5,305 bases of DNA, from the NCBI GenBank assembly GCA_029219125.1, contig JAQXSU010000153.1:1-5305 (forward strand). Direction: 5' to 3'. Below are positions 1 through 3,733 of this stretch, piece after piece. Position numbers and translations under genes: made by a program. The notes under the pieces were generated by a model that worked only from the letters and a program-made list of their open reading frames with translations, did no database searches and had not been told where the DNA came from. The DNA comes from Bacillota bacterium. GTDB lineage: Bacteria; Bacillota; Clostridia; Peptostreptococcales; Anaerovoracaceae. How positions within the stretch are numbered: position 1 is the first letter of the stretch; every line of letters starts with the position of its first letter.

Positions 1-179
1 ATGTATTACCCCATGAAAAAGAGAGTTTATACGGAATCGACACTGGAAATGGAACAAAATAGAAGTAATTATAAGTGTGATATGTAAAATAATAACTGTA
101 TGGATGATGCATGTTTTCCACAATGTCGAAAATGTTTTCCAAAAGAAAACAAAATGCCGATTTTGGAAAACCGCAGCAG
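1..179. other. AT-rich left intergenic region, no gene supported
   Basis: This stretch is clearly richer in A and T than the coding regions and no convincing gene is visible. A plus-strand frame is open from base 1 to a TAA at 85-87 (at most 28 codons), with no ribosome binding site and no recognisable protein. It could be the tail of a gene entering from the left, but nothing supports that. On the minus strand a TATAAT hexamer lies at 73-68, without a good -35 partner. The noteworthy content is the repeat cluster at 111-171, listed separately. The region lies beyond the terminator of the minus-strand hydrolase gene, so it probably separates transcription units. Confidence 0.5.
111..171. repeat. 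Direct and inverted GTTTTCCA repeats, possible operator
   Basis: ATGTTTTCCA occurs twice as a direct repeat, at 111-120 and 132-141, exactly 21 bases apart (two helical turns). The second copy extends to GTTTTCCAAAA (134-144), which has a perfect 11-base inverted partner, TTTTGGAAAAC, at 161-171, with a 16-base spacer. The matches and spacing are seen directly. A role as a regulator binding site, or as a hairpin in RNA, is inference. AT-rich sequence makes some chance repetition likely, but an 11-base perfect arm plus a helically phased third copy is more than expected. Confidence 0.45.
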
Positions 180-218
180 AAAAAAACTCTCATAAATCGG
201 AATTATGAGAGTTTTTTT
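180..218. terminator. Bidirectional intrinsic terminator after the hydrolase gene
   Basis: The arm 180-195 (seven A, then CTCTCATAA) pairs perfectly with 203-218 (TTATGAGAG, then seven T) around a 7-base loop, 196-202. The core stem is 9 bp and is flanked by A and T runs, so transcripts in either direction would end in a U-tract. The hydrolase stop codon (complement of 203-205) lies inside the stem, so the terminator is fused to the gene end. The core is fairly AT-rich, but its symmetry and tract length make the call good. Confidence 0.85.
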
Positions 219-1201
219 GCGAAATGGGCGACGATTTCATCCATGAGCATGTTTTTTAAATCGGAATCCTTCCGGCTCATTTCGTAGCCATGGCCATCCG
301 CGGTGGTGACCTCGATCACCCGGCTGTTTTCATAGGCCGCAGCGCACTGCCGGCTTGTTTCGTCCGTAACCACATGATCCAGGGTATTGCAGATGACAAG
401 CACCGGTTTGTCTCCGAAAGAATCCCCGTGGGCGCACGGATCGTAATCCTCAAACTGGGCGAACCAGTCGGGCCGGAGCCGCAGCTGCTTATACTGCACA
501 TAGCCGTCTGCTGCAGCCTGCGCCTTCATTTCTTCCCAGCGTTGCTGTCCGCCCATGAAGTAGATCATGGCCCGGTCGTTCCCGGCAGGGGCCACCAGTG
601 CCATGGCCTGATATTCGAAGCCGCTGTAGCTTTCGTTGGCCATCATCATAGCCACCCGTCCACCCATGCTGCGTCCGTAGACACCAAGCCGGTTTTCGTC
701 GATCCGGTAATGGCTGCAGGCATACTGCAGGGCCAGGGTCAGGTCGTCTTCCATGTCCCGCAAAGTATACTCGCAGGCGCGATTCGACGGGTCGCTGTTT
801 TTTTCCGGTGTCAGGTACGGATCAAAATCCACACGCACGGCAGCGATTCCAGCTCTGGCCAGCCGGCGGATCAGCTCCGCTGCTCCGCCGCTGTCCATGG
901 TGCCGGTGAAGCCGTGGGCCACCGCCACCATGGGGCAGCCGCCGGTGCCCGCACCGGCGGGCTGGCCTTCTTCTGCGGCGGGCTTTCCTTCTGCACCGGC
1001 GGGCATATAGTTTTCGGGAACGGCAAATTCAGCCAGGGTATAAGAACCGCGGCCGTTTTCCAGAAAGATCATTTCCGTATGTATTTCGTACTGGCCGTTT
1101 TCGGCATCTCCTGCGGCATTGCCGCACCCGGCGAGAGCCGGAAAAAGCAGAAGCCCCAGAAGAATCAGAAAAACAAGACGCTTATGAAATGTAGTGCGCA
1201 T
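203..1201 (-). CDS. Alpha/beta hydrolase, predicted lipoprotein
   Basis: The 332-residue product is a predicted serine hydrolase exported and anchored to the outer face of the membrane. Residues 1-25 form a lipoprotein signal peptide: basic HKR, a Leu-rich core, then the lipobox LAGC with Cys26 as lipidation site. The mature part has the alpha/beta hydrolase order: HGFTG at 96-100 (oxyanion-hole region), nucleophile elbow GRSMGG with Ser178, an acidic residue near LDHVVTD (Asp275 or Asp280), and His304 in ADGHGYE. The substrate cannot be named; the fold resembles the Hydrolase_4/dienelactone-hydrolase-like esterases and acylaminopeptidases. The start is supported by GGAG about nine bases upstream. 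It lies 22 bases after the ylmC-like gene on the same strand, with no terminator between, so the two are probably cotranscribed. An Ala/Gly/Pro-rich heptapeptide repeat (residues 67-87) inserts before the HGFTG strand. Confidence 0.88.
   Translation of the reverse strand: MRTTFHKRLVFLILLGLLLFPALAGCGNAAGDAENGQYEIHTEMIFLENGRGSYTLAEFAVPENYMPAGAEGKPAAEEGQPAGAGTGGCPMVAVAHGFTGTMDSGGAAELIRRLARAGIAAVRVDFDPYLTPEKNSDPSNRACEYTLRDMEDDLTLALQYACSHYRIDENRLGVYGRSMGGRVAMMMANESYSGFEYQAMALVAPAGNDRAMIYFMGGQQRWEEMKAQAAADGYVQYKQLRLRPDWFAQFEDYDPCAHGDSFGDKPVLVICNTLDHVVTDETSRQCAAAYENSRVIEVTTADGHGYEMSRKDSDLKNMLMDEIVAHFAKKLS
941..1003 (-). repeat. 21-base tandem repeat coding a heptapeptide linker
   Basis: Within the hydrolase gene, GGCGGGC recurs at 956-962, 977-983 and 998-1004 with a 21-base period, and the 12-mer GCACCGGCGGGC occurs at 951-962 and 993-1004. 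On the coding strand this gives three seven-residue units, PAGAEGK, PAAEEGQ and PAGAGTG (residues 67-87). The repeat sits between the N-terminal segment and the first core strand, where it probably forms a flexible linker. The period is a multiple of three, so copy-number change would keep the frame. Confidence 0.75.
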
Positions 1202-1223
1202 GGATTTTGCTCCGAAACTGTTT

Positions 1224-1460
1224 TTACTGATAGGTGGATTTAAAGAGAATGATATCTTCCCCTATGATTATAATCGAATTCCAGGGAAGCTGCAACTCCC
1301 CGCGCATGTGCCGGTCTGCGCTTTGGAAATCGGGCACCAGCAGGGTCTGGATGACCCCGGTTTTTTCATCAAACAGAATTTCCGCATCCCAGAGTTTGCC
1401 GTGAAGACTGCCTTTGGAAATGTCCGCCACCTCTTTGTCGCCAATTTCACTTAACCGCAT
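1224..1460 (-). CDS. ylmC: YlmC/YmxH family PRC-barrel protein
   Basis: This 78-residue protein starts MRLSEIGDKEVADISKG, has a middle reading GKLWDAEILFDEKTG and ends in a strand-rich hydrophobic segment (IIIIGEDIILF). This is the YlmC/YmxH family pattern: a small cytosolic PRC-barrel-like domain conserved in endospore formers, with no defined biochemical activity. Length and start match the family. AAAGGAG lies seven bases before the ATG. In Bacillus subtilis ymxH lies a few genes upstream of tepA, with the dipicolinate synthase and lysine-pathway genes between them (family knowledge). Here the homologue sits beside tepA but in the opposite direction. The hydrolase gene follows 22 bases downstream, probably in the same operon. 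Whether this is the YlmC or the YmxH branch cannot be settled by eye. Confidence 0.88.
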   Translation of the reverse strand: MRLSEIGDKEVADISKGSLHGKLWDAEILFDEKTGVIQTLLVPDFQSADRHMRGELQLPWNSIIIIGEDIILFKSTYQ

Positions 1461-1518
1461 AAAACAGACTCCTTTGCTGAATAATAGTAGTAAATTTTAC
1501 GAAACGGGGGAAGAGAAT
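1461..1518. promoter_or_regulatory. Divergent ylmC/tepA intergenic region with both ribosome binding sites
   Basis: These 58 bases separate the ylmC-like gene (minus) from tepA (plus). The minus-strand site AAAGGAG (complement of about 1470-1476) serves ylmC, and the plus-strand GGGGGAAGAG (1506-1515) serves tepA. A short palindrome, GTAAA-T-TTTAC, lies at 1490-1500. A weak plus-strand promoter candidate is TTGTCG (1435-1440), 17 bases, CATAAA (1458-1463), four of six matches in each box, inside the start of ylmC. No convincing minus-strand promoter was found. The ribosome sites are well supported; the promoter is tentative. Confidence 0.5.
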
Positions 1519-2238
1519 ATGAGCGATGAAAAAGAAAAGGACAAGGAGAAACAGCCGGACGGGGAAAACAGCGGCACGGCAGATCTGATCAAAGAACTGG
1601 GCATGCTGGCCAGCGGCAGCAATTTCAAAAGTCCGTTCCAGTATCTGTCCATCATCGGCTGCGTGGAGGGGCATACGGTGCTGACTCAGGAGAACAAGAC
1701 CACCAAGTATGAGCATCTGATTCCGGAGCTGATTGCGGTGGAGGAGAACCCGGAGATTCAGGGACTGCTGCTGATTCTCAATACGGTAGGTGGCGATGTG
1801 GAAGCGGGTCTGGCCCTGGCGGAGCTGGTGGCGGGAATCTCCAAACCGACGGTGTCACTGGTCATCGGAGGAGGCCACAGTATAGGAATCCCGCTGGCGG
1901 TGTCGGCGGACTATTCTTTTGTGGCGAAATCTGCCACCATGACGCTGCATCCCATCCGTACATCGGGCACTCTCATCACGGCGGAACCGACCTTTGCCTA
2001 TATGAAGAAGACCCAGGAACGGGTGGTGGATTTCATCGTGGAGCATTCGAAGGCCAGCCGGCAGGTCATCGAAGAAAAGATGAACTGTACGTCCAATATG
2101 GCCAATGACGTGGGGACTTTGCTGTTCGGGCCGGAAGCGGTGGAAATCGGGCTGGTGGATCAGGTGGGAACCCTGCATCAGGCTCTTTCGAAGCTGCGGG
2201 AACTGCAGGAACAGCAGAACCGCTGCGGAAAAGAATAG
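1519..2238 (+). CDS. tepA: TepA-type ClpP-like serine protease
   Basis: The 239-residue product is a cytosolic ClpP/crotonase-fold peptidase of the TepA (YmfB) group. In B. subtilis this group has been tied to protein translocation and to spore-related protein breakdown (family knowledge). After a charged, Lys/Glu-rich N-terminus (residues 1-20), the ClpP hallmarks appear in order: LNTVGGDVEAGLALAEL, the nucleophile motif GGGHSIG with Ser121, the TMTLHP segment with His144, and a probable Asp197 in NMANDVG before EAVEIGLVD. The GGGHSIGIPLAVSADYSF stretch separates TepA from housekeeping ClpP. The frame is open back to an ATG at 1414, but 1519 is chosen because GGGGGAAGAG precedes it and the earlier start would overlap the ylmC coding region. 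The neighbour ylmC fits the conserved sporulation-era context. No terminator is evident after the stop. Confidence 0.92.
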   Translation: MSDEKEKDKEKQPDGENSGTADLIKELGMLASGSNFKSPFQYLSIIGCVEGHTVLTQENKTTKYEHLIPELIAVEENPEIQGLLLILNTVGGDVEAGLALAELVAGISKPTVSLVIGGGHSIGIPLAVSADYSFVAKSATMTLHPIRTSGTLITAEPTFAYMKKTQERVVDFIVEHSKASRQVIEEKMNCTSNMANDVGTLLFGPEAVEIGLVDQVGTLHQALSKLRELQEQQNRCGKE

Positions 2239-2239
2239 C

Positions 2240-2268
2240 TTGACATTTTCTGTAAGCTGCCATATGCT
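2240..2268 (+). promoter_or_regulatory. Putative sigma-A promoter for the tadZ-like gene
   Basis: TTGACA (2240-2245, a perfect -35) is followed by a 17-base spacer and TATGCT (2263-2268, four of six -10 matches). It begins two bases after the tepA stop, and the predicted transcript would start near 2275, about 33 bases before the ATG at 2308. The 7-mer CTGTAAG occurs at 2250-2256 and 2267-2273, flanking the -10 box, and could be a regulator contact. Promoter activity is inferred. Confidence 0.5.
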
Positions 2269-2294
2269 GTAAGGGCAAAGGGAAACAGTGAGAA

Positions 2295-2301
2295 AGAGAG
2301 G
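2295..2301 (+). promoter_or_regulatory. Ribosome binding site pointing to an ATG at 2308
   Basis: AGAGAGG lies six bases before ATG 2308, a good Shine-Dalgarno site at normal spacing. It indicates that translation of the tadZ-like frame was meant to start at 2308, not at the GTG at 2362, which has no comparable site. This is the main evidence that the TAG at 2341-2343 lies inside the ancestral coding region. Confidence 0.65.
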
Positions 2302-2307
2302 TAAGTG

Positions 2308-2343
2308 ATGAAACCTGTCAGAATTGCTGTTTTAATGAAGTAG
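2308..2343 (+). pseudogene. N-terminal fragment of tadZ ending in an in-frame amber codon
   Basis: ATG 2308 starts the 11-residue peptide MKPVRIAVLMK, ended by TAG at 2341-2343. The frame is the same as the long ORF that follows. Read through, the sequence gives VRIAVLMK-stop-PAFGRAVARGLAES and then FLIEVAE, the beta1-alpha1-beta2 pattern expected of the receiver-like N-terminal domain of TadZ/CpaE proteins. A single base change (for example GAG to TAG) would account for the stop. It is either a nonsense mutation, a sequencing error, a readthrough codon, or a leader peptide with reinitiation downstream. The fragment alone could not fold. Confidence 0.6.
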
Positions 2344-2360
2344 CCTGCCTTCGGGCGGGC
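2343..2360 (+). other. Stable C(UUCG)G hairpin abutting the amber codon
   Basis: Bases 2343-2349 (GCCTGCC) pair with 2354-2360 (GGCGGGC): six Watson-Crick pairs and one T-G wobble close a TTCG tetraloop (2350-2353) on a C-G pair, an exceptionally stable RNA motif. It begins at the last base of the TAG and ends two bases before the GTG at 2362. It may be a by-product of the codons for PAFGRA. It has no U-tract, so it is not an intrinsic terminator. Confidence 0.55.
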
Positions 2361-2361
2361 A

Positions 2362-3597
2362 GTGGCAAGGGGGCTTGCCGAATCGGGGAATGGTTTCCTG
2401 ATTGAAGTGGCGGAGCCGGAGCTACCGGAAGGCCGGCCGGAGCTTTTGCCGGAGAATTTGCCGGAGATTTTGCCGGAGGAGTGTGAAGTGCTGGTGACGG
2501 ACTGCATCAACCTGTCGGACAAGCTGCCGGAGTCCTGTGAAGGCGTGCCCGGAGGCGAATCACATCCGGGTCTGGTGATCGTAGACCCGGAAACCTGCAG
2601 GATCTCGCAGCTTTGCCGTGAGGTACAGGCGGCTGCGGACCGGGTGCAGGAAAGGAGATGTGCCGGCAGCGGAGAAAGTCTGCGGCATCGGCGGGGAACA
2701 TGGCAAAACGACCAGCGAAACGGAGATGGCCGGCCGTGCAAAGGCGATCGGCAGACGGAAATCATCGGATTTCTGGGCTTATACGGCGGATGCGGAACGA
2801 CCGCACTGGCGGTGACGGCGGGAAGGATGCTGGCCGGTGCATACGGTGAAAAGGTGTTGTATCTGCCTCTGACGGAGATGGATGGCGCATGGGTGTACCG
2901 GGAGGCGGAACTGTTCCAGAGAAAAGGTTCTTCAGGAGAATGCCCGCCTGGAGAATGTCCGTCTGGAGCAATTTCGTCTGGAGCATGTCCCCAGAGGGGT
3001 AAAGAACTGCTTTACCGCCTGTCTCACGGGCTGCCGTGCAGCGTGGAACGCTTCATGGTGCGAGACTGTTACGGTCTGGAGATGTCGGAGGGGATGGACT
3101 GTCTTCCGGCAGAAGAGCGTCTGGAACTGCTGACGCACCTGGCGGAGAAAGGCGGATATGACCGGATCATCCTGGATCTGGGAAGCCGGGAAAGGTCACG
3201 GTCCATCGGGAAGCAGGCAGCGGAAATGTGTTCTGTATTTGTGGAGGTGGGAAACCGGATGGACGGCCGGTGCTTACTGGACTTTGCCCTGGCCCCGAAT
3301 CCGCTGACCTGCTCGGAGAGCCTGAATACACCGGTCATTTTTTCGGAGCGGCGGATCATGGTATGGAATCACGGAACAGAAAACCGGGAACCGGCCGTCA
3401 TGGCGGCATCAGATGAACAACCGGTCATTCTGGAAATCGCCCATGATGGAGAAAGCTTTCTGCCGGACCGTGAAACCGGCCGGATCGATATCGCCATGAC
3501 GAAAAATTTCGCCATCGGTGTAAAAAATCTGACAGAAATTCTGATGAATTTTTACGAAAATACCCCTCGAAATATGTCGAATAAAACCGTATGGTGA
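2362..3597 (+). CDS. tadZ: TadZ/CpaE-like atypical MinD-family pilus protein
   Basis: The 411-residue ORF from GTG 2362 (429 codon positions if read from 2308) is a TadZ/CpaE-like protein. Such proteins localise the Flp/Tad pilus machine at the inner membrane and combine an atypical receiver domain with a deviant MinD/ParA-type ATPase domain (family knowledge). Numbered from the GTG, residues 1-100 are receiver-like and about 100-132 are a polar linker. The ATPase domain starts at IIGFLGLYGGCGTTALAV (134-151). The P-loop reads YGGCGTT where MinD/ParA proteins have KGGxGKT, so both signature lysines are missing and ATP hydrolysis is doubtful. The Walker B-like strand is DRIILDLGS with Asp272. 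Two repeat insertions occur, LPE-rich at 29-40 and Cys-bearing at 190-209. The annotated start is the first one after the amber TAG; it lacks a clear ribosome site and truncates the first beta strand. A terminator follows at 3654. tadA and tadB downstream support the assignment. Confidence 0.78.
   Translation: MARGLAESGNGFLIEVAEPELPEGRPELLPENLPEILPEECEVLVTDCINLSDKLPESCEGVPGGESHPGLVIVDPETCRISQLCREVQAAADRVQERRCAGSGESLRHRRGTWQNDQRNGDGRPCKGDRQTEIIGFLGLYGGCGTTALAVTAGRMLAGAYGEKVLYLPLTEMDGAWVYREAELFQRKGSSGECPPGECPSGAISSGACPQRGKELLYRLSHGLPCSVERFMVRDCYGLEMSEGMDCLPAEERLELLTHLAEKGGYDRIILDLGSRERSRSIGKQAAEMCSVFVEVGNRMDGRCLLDFALAPNPLTCSESLNTPVIFSERRIMVWNHGTENREPAVMAASDEQPVILEIAHDGESFLPDRETGRIDIAMTKNFAIGVKNLTEILMNFYENTPRNMSNKTVW
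2446..2481 (+). repeat. 12-base tandem repeat coding LPEx units
   Basis: Three near-identical 12-base units, TTGCCGGAGAAT, TTGCCGGAGATT and TTGCCGGAGGAG, run head to tail inside the tadZ-like gene and encode LPEN, LPEI and LPEE. Related diverged units (ELPE, ELLPE) precede them. The repeat lies between the predicted second and third strands of the receiver-like domain, a loop position that tolerates length change. Its period keeps the frame. Confidence 0.75.
2929..2988 (+). repeat. 15-base tandem repeat coding Cys-containing pentapeptides
   Basis: Four consecutive 15-base units (2929-2943, 2944-2958, 2959-2973, 2974-2988) encode SSGEC, PPGEC, PSGAI and SSGAC. The nucleotide units are imperfect but clearly related (TCTGGAGxA and TGTCC cores). 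They form an insertion between RKG and the region KELLYRLSHG of the ATPase domain in the tadZ-like protein. Three of the four units end in cysteine. The period keeps the frame. Confidence 0.75.
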
Positions 3598-3653
3598 CGA
3601 CGGGTGTCGGACCATGTCAGAACAGGGCGGGAACTGTCGATTCCTGACGAACG

Positions 3654-3684
3654 AAAACAGTTGCAATGGACTTGCAGCTGTTTT
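3654..3684 (+). terminator. Intrinsic terminator between tadZ and tadA
   Basis: Arms AAAACAGTTGCAA (3654-3666) and TTGCAGCTGTTTT (3672-3684) form a 13-bp stem with one T-G wobble around the 5-base loop TGGAC. TTTTATTATTT runs from the end of the stem. It lies 57 bases after the tadZ stop and upstream of the tadA promoter candidate, so it would separate tadZ from tadA/tadB into different transcription units, or attenuate readthrough between them. Confidence 0.8.
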
Positions 3685-3688
3685 ATTA

Positions 3689-3716
3689 TTTACCTGTGAT
3701 GTGAAATAATTACAAT
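3689..3716 (+). promoter_or_regulatory. Putative promoter for tadA
   Basis: TTTACC (3689-3694, four of six -35 matches), a 16-base spacer and TACAAT (3711-3716, five of six -10 matches) follow directly after the terminator. The predicted transcript would begin near 3723. That is beyond the AAAGGA (3717-3722) that would serve ATG 3734, but ahead of the AAGGAAGG (3737-3744) that could serve ATG 3756. If the promoter is right, it favours the later start. Confidence 0.45.
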
Positions 3717-3733
3717 AAAGGAACGATAAATTT

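Noticed and set aside
290..1243. Long plus-strand frame (317 codons) opposite the hydrolase gene
   Set aside because: It has no family-like motifs or ribosome site, and the minus-strand gene has a lipobox, catalytic motifs and a terminator at its end.
1478..1506. TGAATA as a -35 box of a forespore sigma-G promoter for tepA
   Set aside because: No acceptable -10 sequence lies at the right distance (GAAACG at a 17-base spacer), and the start point would fall on the ribosome site.
1414..1518. Upstream extension of tepA to ATG 1414
   Set aside because: The added 35 residues overlap ylmC, do not resemble the family and lack a ribosome site, whereas ATG 1519 has a strong one.
2178..2765. Minus-strand frame of 195 codons opposite tadZ, Ser/Pro-rich
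   Set aside because: Its composition is the mirror of the GC-rich LPE/Gly coding repeats. It lacks a ribosome site and runs into the end of tepA.
2618..2815. A shifted frame within tadZ reads GIGGEHGKTT, resembling a P-loop, suggesting paired frameshifts in the linker
   Set aside because: The main frame is open throughout and already has the P-loop-equivalent YGGCGTT in the right context 20-30 residues later. The shifted frame lacks flanking MinD-type strands, so chance is more likely.
3598..3653. Possible riboswitch or structured leader (GTCAG/CTGAC and ACAG/CTGT pairings) after tadZ
   Set aside because: The pairings are only 4-5 bp, no known aptamer core such as a cyclic-di-GMP motif could be matched, and a terminator separates the region from tadA.
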